51,170 nt of DNA from CAYYYA01 sp964517065 (GTDB lineage: Bacteria; Patescibacteriota; Patescibacteriia; UBA1558; 2-01-FULL-52-15): NCBI GenBank assembly GCA_964517065.1, contig CAZFBK010000006.1, forward strand, positions 1 through 51,170, written 5' to 3'. Position numbers and translations under genes: made by a program. The notes below the pieces were generated by a model that worked only from the letters and a program-made list of their open reading frames with translations, was not told where the DNA came from and did no database searches. How positions within the stretch are numbered: position 1 is the first letter of the stretch; every line of letters begins with the position of its first letter. Positions 1-7,266 of the stretch are shown here, piece by piece.

Positions 1-489
1 ATTGATAAGCTCCTTTTAGAGGTTGTACCGACTTTACACATAACCGCAGTTGATCAATTAACAGATGAGGAGTTAGCCAAGCGTATCATTCGTAATCAGA
101 GATTCACAAGCCCTCAAATAGCATGGGTCATACAGGGTGTTGAACTTTACACAGACAGTCTTGCTGACAACACAAAATTTGATAGTATCCTTGCACAAAA
201 CATCTTTCAATTTTTGGATAAAGATCAAGTGCTCAACCGCATTATCCCCCGTCTTCAGACAGCATTGGCAAAAAACGGCCAATTTGCTATCAGGACCTTC
301 TCAGCCGAACCAAAGCCAGCTTTTGATACACCTATGACTTCGCTGTATCAACTTGATGATCTATTGCCACTGTTCCCTGTTGGACAATGGGAAATCGTTC
401 TGGCAGAAGCTAATGTTTTCAACAGCCTATCGCTTCGAAATGATCGGCGTGATTTCTCTATTATCGACCTATTAGCCCGTAAAAGATAA
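1..489 (+). CDS. C-terminal part of an unidentified protein, possibly a methyltransferase
   Basis: The reading frame is open from the first base of the window and stops at TAA 487-489, so the N-terminus lies outside. 162 residues are visible. The segment around residues 60-100 (QFLDKDQVLNRIIPRL followed by KNGQFAIRTFS) and the late LFPVGQWEIVLAEAN resemble the end of class I SAM-dependent methyltransferases of the TehB type, where a 'QFL' stretch is followed by a strand after 'kpGG' and a closing hairpin. The SAM-binding motif would be upstream and cannot be checked, so the family call is tentative. No partner gene follows closely. The next element is a separate RNA-like unit with its own promoter. 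Confidence 0.5.
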   Translation: MDKLLLEVVPTLHITAVDQLTDEELAKRIIRNQRFTSPQIAWVIQGVELYTDSLADNTKFDSILAQNIFQFLDKDQVLNRIIPRLQTALAKNGQFAIRTFSAEPKPAFDTPMTSLYQLDDLLPLFPVGQWEIVLAEANVFNSLSLRNDRRDFSIIDLLARKR

Positions 490-502
490 ATAAATTATCC
501 AC

Positions 503-530
503 TTGCACAAAAAAATAATAGTTTTATAAT
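503..530 (+). promoter_or_regulatory. Promoter for the small RNA-like unit
   Basis: A -35 TTGCAC (503-508) and a perfect -10 TATAAT (525-530) are separated by 16 bases. Transcription would start near 537, just ahead of the structured segment. Confidence 0.6.
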
Positions 531-536
531 TATTAG

Positions 537-719
537 GTCATCTGTACAATTTCCCTCCGTAGTTGGAGGAGCTGGGGAAGTCGACCAAATCGGCCCGCAC
601 ACGGCAAACCACTGTTCGCAACCTGTGCAACCTCCATCCGGCGAAGCGCCCTCTCCTCTCCAAATCCACTGGCGTTACGCCACTGGGACCGTGCTTTACA
701 GGCGGTCCCTATTTTTTTC
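537..719 (+). ncRNA. Candidate structured small RNA or long riboswitch-like leader
   Basis: The 180-base segment between a good promoter and an intrinsic terminator has no sensible open frame but many helices. They include CCTCC/GGAGG near 554-570, a long-range TTGGAG/CTCCAA closing pair, GCACA/TGTGC around 597-628, GGCG-AAG-CGCC near 640, and a near-palindromic arm with GGCG-TTA-CGCC near 671-681, before the terminator. The block CACACGGCAAACC recalls the start of the c-di-GMP-I (GEMM) aptamer, but the hairpin expected after it does not form well. It is not a recognisable SRP RNA, tmRNA, RNase P or tRNA. It may act in trans or attenuate the surface-protein gene at 755. Neither is shown. Confidence 0.45.
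685..719 (+). terminator. Intrinsic terminator
   Basis: Stem GGGACCG (685-691) pairs with CGGTCCC (703-709) and is followed by TA and a run of Ts. It ends the RNA-like unit 36 bases before the next gene. Confidence 0.75.
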
Positions 720-754
720 TTCTCTTCACATCATAAATGTGTTACAAATAGAGT

Positions 755-2128
755 ATGAAACGTTTCATACTTTTTATTTTTGCGCTGGTATTGCTAACTC
801 CTCAATTAGCGCAGGCTGCTGATCTCAAAGGCAACATAGTTCTCCAAGTCGCCAAACACGGTGAAGCCTGGTATGTCGGTCCTGTCACTGGTCAGCGGTA
901 TTATCTCAAGGATGGTGACACTGCCTATCAGATGCTGCGCGAGTTTGGACTGGGTATCAAGAACGCTGATCTGGCGAAAATACCTGTCGGGCTGGAAGAC
1001 AGGTTCAAAAGCGGCACTGATACTGACGGTGATGGTTTATCTGACCAGTTGGAAACAGGCCTTGGGACAAATTATAAAAAGAAAGATAGCGATGGTGATG
1101 GCGATACTGACAAAGCAGAAATAGTTGCTAATACGAATCCCAATGGTACAGGAGAGCGTAAACTAGATACTGAATTAATTGAGAAGCTTAATGGCCGCAT
1201 ATTATTGCAGGTAGAAAAAAACGGCGAAGCCTGGTATCTCCACCCTTCCGGCAAGCGCTACTACCTAGCCGATGGCGAAGCTGCCTATCAAATCATGCGC
1301 TATGTCAGTCTGGGAATTACTAATAAAGATCTGGCGAAAATTCCCGTTGGCAGTTTCCAAGGATCACCCGCTCCTCTGACCAACGGCTCCAGCTATAAAA
1401 TTCAAACAGTCAAAACGTCGAACGGAGATCGTACCGCGGCAATTTTAAAAATTAATTGGCAGGACCCAAAGCTCGATATCATGACGGTCACTGCCAATAG
1501 CACTGACTGTGACAAGAACTGCCCGATCCAAAGTGTCGGTGACTTTGCCTTGACCAATGACGCTTTCGCGGCTATCAACGGCAGCTACTTCTGCCCGGCT
1601 GATTATACTGATTGTGCTAAAGAAAAAAATTATTATTATTACCCTGTCTATCGGTCTCAAGATGGTGTCATGATCAATAGCGATCAAATCCCTTATCCAT
1701 CCACTGGTGCTATGCTGGTCTTCGGCACTGATAATCACCCGTACTTTTTCACCAGTACAGCGCAATTCCGCAGCGTGGTTGACTTCGAAGCGACGTATCA
1801 TACTAAGGTGAAAGCTGCTATTGCCAATGACCCCGTCCTGATCCAAGAAGGCACCAATGCACTCGGCAGTGTCGCTACGCTTGATCCCAAACAGCTGAAG
1901 CGCTATAGTCGGGCCGCAATCGGCGTCAAAGGCAACGAGATATATCTGGTGGTCGCCTACTCTGCTACGGTGCCTGAGTTGGTAGAAATGCTACTGTCAC
2001 TTGGTCTGGAGAATGCGCTGAACTTAGACGCAGGTGGCTCCACTGCCGTGTATTATGATGGACGCTACCGTATGAGTCCCGGCCGTGACGTGCCCAATGC
2101 TATTCTCTTCAAGCAAATACCGTCTTAG
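755..2128 (+). CDS. Secreted surface protein: two GEAWYV repeats, TSP3 linker, phosphodiester glycosidase domain
   Basis: A cleavable signal peptide (residues 1-21, ending AQA) is followed by a repeat of about 57 residues with the core QV..HGEAWYV.P..G.RYYL.DG..AY..LR..GLGI.N.DLAKIPVG (about 22-79). Next come acidic thrombospondin type 3-like calcium loops (TDTDGDGLSD and DSDGDGDTD, about 86-120), then a second copy of the repeat (about 143-199). The C-terminal half (about 215-457) has the marks of the NAGPA/phosphodiester glycosidase fold (PF09992): INGSYF, AAIGV and LNLDAGGSTAVYYDG. The repeat recurs in Patescibacteria surface proteins, to my recollection without a defined function. I infer wall or surface anchoring, with hydrolysis of an extracellular sugar phosphodiester. 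The neighbouring gene at 2163 shares the architecture, suggesting tandem duplication. Confidence 0.85.
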   Translation: MKRFILFIFALVLLTPQLAQAADLKGNIVLQVAKHGEAWYVGPVTGQRYYLKDGDTAYQMLREFGLGIKNADLAKIPVGLEDRFKSGTDTDGDGLSDQLETGLGTNYKKKDSDGDGDTDKAEIVANTNPNGTGERKLDTELIEKLNGRILLQVEKNGEAWYLHPSGKRYYLADGEAAYQIMRYVSLGITNKDLAKIPVGSFQGSPAPLTNGSSYKIQTVKTSNGDRTAAILKINWQDPKLDIMTVTANSTDCDKNCPIQSVGDFALTNDAFAAINGSYFCPADYTDCAKEKNYYYYPVYRSQDGVMINSDQIPYPSTGAMLVFGTDNHPYFFTSTAQFRSVVDFEATYHTKVKAAIANDPVLIQEGTNALGSVATLDPKQLKRYSRAAIGVKGNEIYLVVAYSATVPELVEMLLSLGLENALNLDAGGSTAVYYDGRYRMSPGRDVPNAILFKQIPS

Positions 2129-2137
2129 TCGTATTTC

Positions 2138-2146
2138 TGCTATACT
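2138..2146 (+). promoter_or_regulatory. Extended -10 promoter for the second surface protein
   Basis: TGC followed directly by TATACT (2141-2146) is an extended -10 element. No clear -35 is seen. The start would fall near 2153, giving a leader of only about ten bases. Confidence 0.45.
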
Positions 2147-2162
2147 AGATGGGCATATATCT

Positions 2163-3653
2163 ATGATCAACCTAGTTCAAAAAATTTCAACTGCCGCCCT
2201 CATCATACCGTTAGTCGGCACCATCCACACCGCCTCACTAGCTGACCAGCTTAAAGGCAAGATTTTATTACAGGTTCAATCTCACGGTGAGGCTTGGTAT
2301 GTCCGCCCGGCTGACGGCAAACGTTACTATCTGCCTGATGGTGATACTGCCTATGTTTCTTTGCGTACTTTTGGTCTCGGCGTCAGCAATGCCAATCTGG
2401 CGAAAATCCCTGTCGGCTTCGAATCTCGTTTCAAAGATACTGACACTGATACTGATGGCTTAGCTGATCAGCTCGAAGACGCACTTGGTACCAAACGTGA
2501 TAATCCTGATACTGATGGTGATAGCTTCAAAGATGGCGATGAAGTCATGCATGATTATAACCCACTTGGTCCGGGTAAATTATCCTATGATGCCAATCTG
2601 GCCAAACAACTATCCGGTAAAATTCTCCTACAGACAGAAAGTCACGGTGAAGCTTGGTATATCAACCCGGCCAATAACAGAAGATACTATCTAAAAAACG
2701 GTGACGCCGCCTATCAGATCATGCGTTACCTAAGCCTAGGCGTCACGAATGTTGATCTCAATAAAATCCCTCAAGGACCGGCTCTCGTCGCACCCAAACC
2801 ACAACCTCTAGGCGACGCTTATTTGAATTATGCCATGGCTGTCTGCTATGGTCTATCAAATCCGGACGCTACCTCCTACTTCCCAGAAGGATTATTACGT
2901 GATGATTATCTGACGGCTCTGAGCAGCCCTGACAATGACTGTTCTGTCTTCTCCAGCTCACAAATCCAGTCTGGTGGTACGTTACTAAAAACTGACGCCG
3001 ATAAAGACGGATTGAACAGTCTGATCGAAAGTATCTACGGTACTTCGGATCAGAAAGCCGACACCGATGGAGATGGCGTTTCGGACCTCCAAGAAGCTCA
3101 GCTCCAAGATCAAGTCTATGCTTGGGATTCTATCGCCGAGCAAATCAAATATCAGTCCGTCGTAGAGACAGGTAATTGGTCAGCTGTCGCCGGTATGGCT
3201 AGTCGTCTGGATGGCTTCACCATGCCTGATAGTCTCCTGACAACCCTTGGTGTGCCGGTGGAATTAACCCAGAAATCCTCGGCTGCCTGTGTCAACAGTC
3301 GCAGCGTCTCCGGCTATCTGCGTTTCGAGGGCGAAAGTCTCTGCGCCACCGGCTACTATCTCCAGGCAGATGGCAAGAAAAGCTCTTCTAAGATTGACTC
3401 TGCCGAGAAGCTAAAATCATCTTTTGCTCCTGTCTCTACTCCGGCCGAAGCTCTGTCTTTCATTGCAGCAATTACTCCGGGTTTAAAAACCAACACCCAA
3501 GGAGTGCCGGTCGCTGATGCTATCACTATTGATGACGGTTTCCTGATCCGAGTGACGAATAATCAAACACTAGGAGTTGACCACCCTGATCAGAAGATTC
3601 TCTATCTGGTAAAAACAGACGGGACTATCTCTAGTCTGGCCTACGAGCGATAA
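2163..3653 (+). CDS. Secreted surface protein: two GEAWYV repeats with three TSP3-type calcium segments
   Basis: I start this gene at ATG 2163, because it gives a normal signal peptide (MINLVQKISTAALIIPLVG, cleaved near SLA-DQ) and clears the upstream stop. The 496-residue product repeats the plan of its neighbour: GEAWYV repeat, TSP3-like DTDTDGLADQLE and DTDGDSFKDGDE, then a second GEAWYV repeat. After about residue 205 the proteins diverge. Here there is an unrecognised region with another calcium segment (DADKDGLNSLIE, DTDGDGVSDLQE, about 275-320) and a C-terminal domain with paired cysteines, but no glycosidase. It probably sits on the outer surface, held by the shared repeat. The function of the C-terminus is unknown. 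Confidence 0.85.
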   Translation: MINLVQKISTAALIIPLVGTIHTASLADQLKGKILLQVQSHGEAWYVRPADGKRYYLPDGDTAYVSLRTFGLGVSNANLAKIPVGFESRFKDTDTDTDGLADQLEDALGTKRDNPDTDGDSFKDGDEVMHDYNPLGPGKLSYDANLAKQLSGKILLQTESHGEAWYINPANNRRYYLKNGDAAYQIMRYLSLGVTNVDLNKIPQGPALVAPKPQPLGDAYLNYAMAVCYGLSNPDATSYFPEGLLRDDYLTALSSPDNDCSVFSSSQIQSGGTLLKTDADKDGLNSLIESIYGTSDQKADTDGDGVSDLQEAQLQDQVYAWDSIAEQIKYQSVVETGNWSAVAGMASRLDGFTMPDSLLTTLGVPVELTQKSSAACVNSRSVSGYLRFEGESLCATGYYLQADGKKSSSKIDSAEKLKSSFAPVSTPAEALSFIAAITPGLKTNTQGVPVADAITIDDGFLIRVTNNQTLGVDHPDQKILYLVKTDGTISSLAYER

Positions 3654-3660
3654 CGTAAAA

Positions 3661-3688
3661 GTAGGGACAGGTCGCGACCTGTCCCTAC
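3661..3688. repeat. 28-base perfect palindrome between convergent genes
   Basis: The arms GTAGGGACAGGTCG and CGACCTGTCCCTAC are perfect complements with no loop. The element begins 7 bases after one stop codon, and its last base is the first base of the trhO stop triplet. No T-run follows, so it is more like a REP-type repeat than a plain terminator, though it could act as one for both genes. Confidence 0.7.
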
Positions 3689-4722
3689 TAGTTCACCATT
3701 AATTTCGGCCGTACCCGTTTGCGGAAAATAGTTTTATTAGTCGGAGTCTGCGCTTGACGCAGGCTCTTTTTTGCTTCCTCGGACAAATGCAGATAGTCCT
3801 GACATTTCAGACTGCAGGCGCCCTCCCATTTCACACTACAGTCAGAGCACTGGATAAATAAAAGATTACACATCTCATTAGCGCAGTTGGTATGGTGATC
3901 ACAAGCCTGACCGCACTGATGGCAGACACTGACGATATCCTCCGTCACCCGCTCTCCCAGACGCTCATCGAAGACAAAATTCTTGCCTTTAAACTTTGAT
4001 TCCAATCCTAATTTCTTCGCCTGCTCGGCATAATAAATTATTCCGCCGTAAATCTGATTAACGTCTTGGAATCCTTGAGCTTTCAGATAGCTACTGGCTT
4101 TCTCACAACGAATACCTCCGGTACAGTACAAAATAATTTTCTTATCTTCCTTGCCTCGCAGCAAACTCGCAGCTTCAGGCAATGCATCTTTGAAGGTATC
4201 GACATCCGGCTTGATCGCGCCGGTGAAATGTCCGACCTCACTTTCATAATGATTACGCATATCCACTACTACTGTCTCAGATAATTCCAAAGCTGCATTC
4301 ACTTCCGGCGCAGTCAGATGCTTACCGACATCGCTGACGTTATAGCTTCCGGCTGGCAGACCATCAGCCACGATCTGACGTCGGACTTTGATAGTCAATT
4401 TATAAAAAGAAAACCCCTGCTCTAAACCGATCTTAAACGGCATATCACGGAACTCCTCATAGCCATCAAGGTATTGTTTGAATTCTTCTAGCTTTGGCTC
4501 CGGCACATTGATTTGCGCATTGATACCCTCATGAGCTAAATAGACACGGCCCAAGACACCCAAGTTGGACCATAAGGCAAACAGAGCATCGCGGAGCTCT
4601 TGAGGGTTTTTGATCTCAACATAACGATAAAAAGACAAGGTTACCCGCTGAAAGGTTTCTTGTTTGAGCAGTTTCATAGCCTGCTCTCTGTTTAGTTTGT
4701 TGCGTAACTCTTCTTTAGCCAT
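3688..4722 (-). CDS. trhO: tRNA uridine(34) 5-hydroxylase TrhO, rhodanese family
   Basis: 344 residues with the YceA/UPF0176 layout: an N-terminal acylphosphatase-like half (about 25-110) with YLAHEGINAQI, then a rhodanese domain with the active loop CTGGIRCEKAS, whose first Cys is residue 200. A cysteine-rich tail holds four Cys pairs (CHQC, CANEMC, CSDC, CSLKC), as is usual for the family and probably binds metal. Known members hydroxylate U34 of several tRNAs using oxygen, which precedes cmo5U or mo5U formation. It stands alone between convergent and divergent neighbours. The start is the first Met with a sensible N-terminus. No strong ribosome binding site is visible. Confidence 0.92.
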   Translation of the reverse strand: MAKEELRNKLNREQAMKLLKQETFQRVTLSFYRYVEIKNPQELRDALFALWSNLGVLGRVYLAHEGINAQINVPEPKLEEFKQYLDGYEEFRDMPFKIGLEQGFSFYKLTIKVRRQIVADGLPAGSYNVSDVGKHLTAPEVNAALELSETVVVDMRNHYESEVGHFTGAIKPDVDTFKDALPEAASLLRGKEDKKIILYCTGGIRCEKASSYLKAQGFQDVNQIYGGIIYYAEQAKKLGLESKFKGKNFVFDERLGERVTEDIVSVCHQCGQACDHHTNCANEMCNLLFIQCSDCSVKWEGACSLKCQDYLHLSEEAKKSLRQAQTPTNKTIFRKRVRPKLMVN

Positions 4723-4770
4723 ATGTACTGCTTAAAATAGAGAATTTTCGGGTAAATGTAAAGGAAGAAA

Positions 4771-4862
4771 AGCAGGGTCAGGGTCAGGAATTAGGGTCAG
4801 AGGGAAATTTAAATTAACTTTGAAGAAATTTTCTGACCCTGACCCTTTTCCCTGTCCCTGCT
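4771..4862. repeat. Inverted repeat of GGGTCAG units
   Basis: GGGTCAGGGTCAG (4775-4787) is matched by its exact complement at 4833-4845, with further GGGTCAG and AGCAGGG/CCCTGCT words outside. It fills the gap between the divergent genes at 4722 and 4948. Confidence 0.6.
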
Positions 4863-4869
4863 CTAGGTA

Positions 4870-4898
4870 TTGACATAATATCTAAAATATGATATTGT
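4870..4898 (+). promoter_or_regulatory. Promoter of the 3D-domain gene
   Basis: TTGACA (4870-4875), a 17-base spacer and TATTGT (4893-4898). The leader then carries a 7-bp inverted repeat, CAATTCC (4906-4912) and GGAATTG (4921-4927), placed where it could be an operator or a leader hairpin. Confidence 0.55.
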
Positions 4899-4947
4899 AT
4901 TCGATCAATTCCGATTATATGGAATTGTATTTATTTACTAAACCCTT

Positions 4948-5478
4948 ATGACAAACCTTACTTCAGTAATAAGTAGCTATATCAAGGCAAAAAGTAAATA
5001 TTGGCTAATTTTAGCCACTTTTATACCTGTTTTAATGCCGCATACAGTAGCTGCGCAGGTAGCTGAGTCAACGTTAACACATCAGTCTACTATCCCGATA
5101 ATCTCCAGCGAAATCTGGCCTGATTATGACCAAATGTTTGCTACTGACAAAGCAGTACGTACAAAAGTGGTCACTGTCACTGCTTATACCAGTGAAGTAG
5201 CTCAAACTGATGACTCTCCTTTCATCACTGCTTGGGGAACTCATGTCCGTGACGGTATTATCGCTACTAACGACTTACCTCGTGGTACTCGTGTCCGCTT
5301 CCCCGATATCTATGGTAGCAAAGTCTTCACGGTCGAAGATCGTATGAACAAACGCTATACTGGTACTGGTCGAGCTGACATCTGGATGGCGGATAAACCG
5401 GCTGCTATCAAGTTTGGCGCTCGTCGCTTGACGATGGAGATTCTACCGAAGGTTACAACCTTAGCTGATAGTAAGTAA
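4948..5478 (+). CDS. Secreted 3D-domain (RlpA/MltA-like barrel) protein
   Basis: A 176-residue protein. A hydrophobic segment at about 18-37, ending VAAQ, looks like a signal peptide or anchor. The rest is a 3D domain: VTVTAYTS at about 75, then GIIATNDLPRGTRVRFPD, VEDRM, and GRADIWM with conserved Asp residues. This double-psi beta-barrel occurs in lytic transglycosylases and resuscitation-type proteins, where the Asp residues are catalytic. I infer action on peptidoglycan outside the cell. It is monocistronic, with its own promoter and structured downstream DNA. Confidence 0.85.
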   Translation: MTNLTSVISSYIKAKSKYWLILATFIPVLMPHTVAAQVAESTLTHQSTIPIISSEIWPDYDQMFATDKAVRTKVVTVTAYTSEVAQTDDSPFITAWGTHVRDGIIATNDLPRGTRVRFPDIYGSKVFTVEDRMNKRYTGTGRADIWMADKPAAIKFGARRLTMEILPKVTTLADSK

Positions 5479-5486
5479 ATCAAAAA

Positions 5487-5524
5487 GCACCCGTCTCGCC
5501 TAAGACAAACCGAGGCGGAAAGTG
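5487..5524 (+). other. Hairpin after the 3D-domain gene
   Basis: CCGTCTCG (5491-5498) pairs with CGAGGCGG (5511-5518) with one mismatch, inside GCAC/GTGC. No T-run follows, so it may be a processing or stability hairpin. The remaining bases up to 5630 are AT-rich and show nothing else. Confidence 0.4.
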
Positions 5525-5631
5525 CAAAATTATAATTGAAAGATTATAAATAAATTTTAAAATAAAAATTAGGACTACACTCCAGATAAAGTAATAATTC
5601 TAGCTGAACAGGTACGTCGTAATTATAAATC

Positions 5632-5687
5632 AAAAAACCGCTCGACAGAGTTTCAAAGGTATTTACCGAAACTGTCAGCGGTTTTTT
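5632..5687. terminator. Bidirectional terminator
   Basis: AAAAACCGCT.GACAG..TTTC pairs with GAAA.TGTC.GCGGTTTTTT. It has A-runs on one side and T-runs on the other, so it can stop transcription from both sides. It overlaps the stop codon of the leftward NUDIX gene. Confidence 0.8.
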
Positions 5688-6213
5688 ATTTTGTCCCTAT
5701 TCTTATTCTCAATGATTCCAATAGCTCCTTCATCTCTGGGAAAGCATATTCGTCAGGAATAGAGGCTAGATCGTACCACTCAAAACTCTCAACATCATCT
5801 GATGGTACAGGATTACCCATGATTGAACCGATAAAAAATATGTTTGCTAGAGAATAACGTACACCTTCGTATTCATACCACGTATGTACAACATCGAAAA
5901 TGTTGCGTGGTAGAAACGTTATTTTCAGCTCTTCATCTATCTCTCGAATAATAGCGTCTCGTGGACTTTCTCCCCAATTTATAAATCCCCCAGGCAAATC
6001 AAGCTTTCCTTTAGCAGGATCAACGGCTCGCCGCGTAAGCAATATTCGTCGATTTTCATCAAGTATAATAGCCGCAGCTGTCGCCTTGGGACTTTGATAA
6101 AAAACAAAACCACATTTCTTGCAGTCTAATCTGTTATCAGACACAAAAGCTGGATCATATGATGTGCCACAGCGGGGGCAGTATTTAAAAAAATCTTTGG
6201 GTGATTTTGACAT
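5686..6213 (-). CDS. NUDIX hydrolase with N-terminal zinc ribbon
   Basis: The 175-residue protein begins with a four-Cys ribbon (C12, C15, C31, C34) followed by a NUDIX domain. The NUDIX box G-x5-E-x7-RE-x2-EE is complete at about residues 76-97 (GFINWGESPRDAIIREIDEE). NudC-like NADH pyrophosphatases and ADP-ribose pyrophosphatases share this ribbon-plus-NUDIX plan. The product is shorter than NudC and the substrate cannot be read from sequence. It lies 4 bases after the deoxyribosyltransferase-like gene and is the last gene of the leftward cluster. Confidence 0.9.
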   Translation of the reverse strand: MSKSPKDFFKYCPRCGTSYDPAFVSDNRLDCKKCGFVFYQSPKATAAAIILDENRRILLTRRAVDPAKGKLDLPGGFINWGESPRDAIIREIDEELKITFLPRNIFDVVHTWYEYEGVRYSLANIFFIGSIMGNPVPSDDVESFEWYDLASIPDEYAFPEMKELLESLRIRIGTK

Positions 6214-6217
6214 GGTT

Positions 6218-6661
6218 CTACACGATTAATGATAAATCGTCAGATATGACAACCGGTTTCATTCCTAGTATTTCTTCTTTACTATCAATCTCCGGTACTG
6301 ATTTTAATAAATATATTCTTTTGTGATTATAAAAAGTCACTCCCATTTCAATTAAAGTGTTGCCACCTATATATCCAGCTATACCTTTCTTATCAAAATT
6401 TGTCACGAGAATCACATCAGCCCAATCGATCTTGTCAAAATGTCTACGAATAGCCAATTCTTTCTGATCCCAGATCCAACCCTCAGTAGTCATTGTTTCT
6501 TTACGTAAACGGTAATAATCTTGAACCTTCATCATCTGTCCATCGGGTCCTGATATCTCAGCCGGCGGTAACTTAACTTCATGTCCTAATGCAATCAATC
6601 GCTCGGCGATATCCTGCATTTGTTCATAAAACAGAATACTGCCACACAAGGTTATTTTCAT
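6218..6661 (-). CDS. Nucleoside 2-deoxyribosyltransferase-like protein
   Basis: 147 residues. The N-terminal strand ITLCGSI, the middle WADVILVTN and the IGGNTLIEMG segment (about residues 98-107) match the nucleoside 2-deoxyribosyltransferase-like fold, in which the Glu of the 'EMG' motif is the usual catalytic residue. Such proteins transfer or hydrolyse deoxyribose from nucleosides or nucleotides. Its start overlaps the stop of the CYTH gene as ATGA, so the two are translationally coupled. The neighbours (CYTH, NUDIX) suggest nucleotide or phosphoester handling, but this is inference. Confidence 0.75.
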   Translation of the reverse strand: MKITLCGSILFYEQMQDIAERLIALGHEVKLPPAEISGPDGQMMKVQDYYRLRKETMTTEGWIWDQKELAIRRHFDKIDWADVILVTNFDKKGIAGYIGGNTLIEMGVTFYNHKRIYLLKSVPEIDSKEEILGMKPVVISDDLSLIV

Positions 6662-7266
6662 AGCGTAGGCTTTCGCTTAATTTCTAAGCTCTCCGGAACT
6701 GATACAAACTTAATCTCCTTCCAACTCCAAATCTCTTCATCGGTAACATCGTAATAATGCTGATAGGCAACTTCAACACTACCGTGTAAGGCTTGTGACC
6801 AATCAAGTCCTAACTGCTCCACAACCTGTTTAACTGTAACCTCATCAATCCCCTCCACTTCGCAGAATGTCGGTATCCACGGCCACGTATCAAGGGTTAT
6901 TTCTGTCTCTCCTATCCTCCATAACTCCCGTTTCGTTTCCTGAATAGATTTTATGATTAAACCAATGTTGAGCAAAAAATCTTTTGCCTGATTATAATTA
7001 CTCACTTCAACTTCGACTTCTTTTGTACCATGAAGTGAACGATCATTGAGCTGTTTGTAGCTTAACGTGATACGATCGCCTTCATTCCTTAGACGCACCC
7101 AACCGCCAATCTCTCGTAGACTATTATTCAGGTAATCAAAAGTCTCGCGGACCATCAAACGTTCCGGATAAACTAAAACAGCTCCGAGCTGCTGCAATGT
7201 TGTGCGCAGTTGGGAGCTGTCGATATCAAGAAATTTGGCTTCAACTTCTGTTTTCATATTAATCAT
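6658..7266 (-). CDS. CYTH domain protein (CyaB/thiamine triphosphatase-like)
   Basis: The N-terminal EVEAKF gives the ExExK signature of CYTH enzymes. Further charged strands follow: VRLRNEGDRITLSYKQ, KEVEVEV, KRELWRIGETEITLDTW and CEVEGIDE. These line the tunnel that binds triphosphates with divalent metal. Members hydrolyse thiamine triphosphate or inorganic triphosphate, or make cAMP (class IV cyclase). The length (about 202 residues) fits. Start choices are ATG 7266 or ATG 7257. Both overlap or abut the SGNH stop, and a longer start at 7278 is less likely. It overlaps the next gene by four bases. Confidence 0.85.
   Translation of the reverse strand: MINMKTEVEAKFLDIDSSQLRTTLQQLGAVLVYPERLMVRETFDYLNNSLREIGGWVRLRNEGDRITLSYKQLNDRSLHGTKEVEVEVSNYNQAKDFLLNIGLIIKSIQETKRELWRIGETEITLDTWPWIPTFCEVEGIDEVTVKQVVEQLGLDWSQALHGSVEVAYQHYYDVTDEEIWSWKEIKFVSVPESLEIKRKPTL

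Noticed and set aside
595..650. c-di-GMP-I (GEMM) riboswitch
   Set aside because: CACACGGCAAACC resembles the start of that aptamer, but the hairpin that should follow it cannot be drawn and the second conserved block is only partly similar. Kept as an unnamed structured RNA.
2085..2162. Longer N-terminus for the second surface protein
   Set aside because: It would overlap the previous gene and hide a normal signal peptide that begins at ATG 2163.
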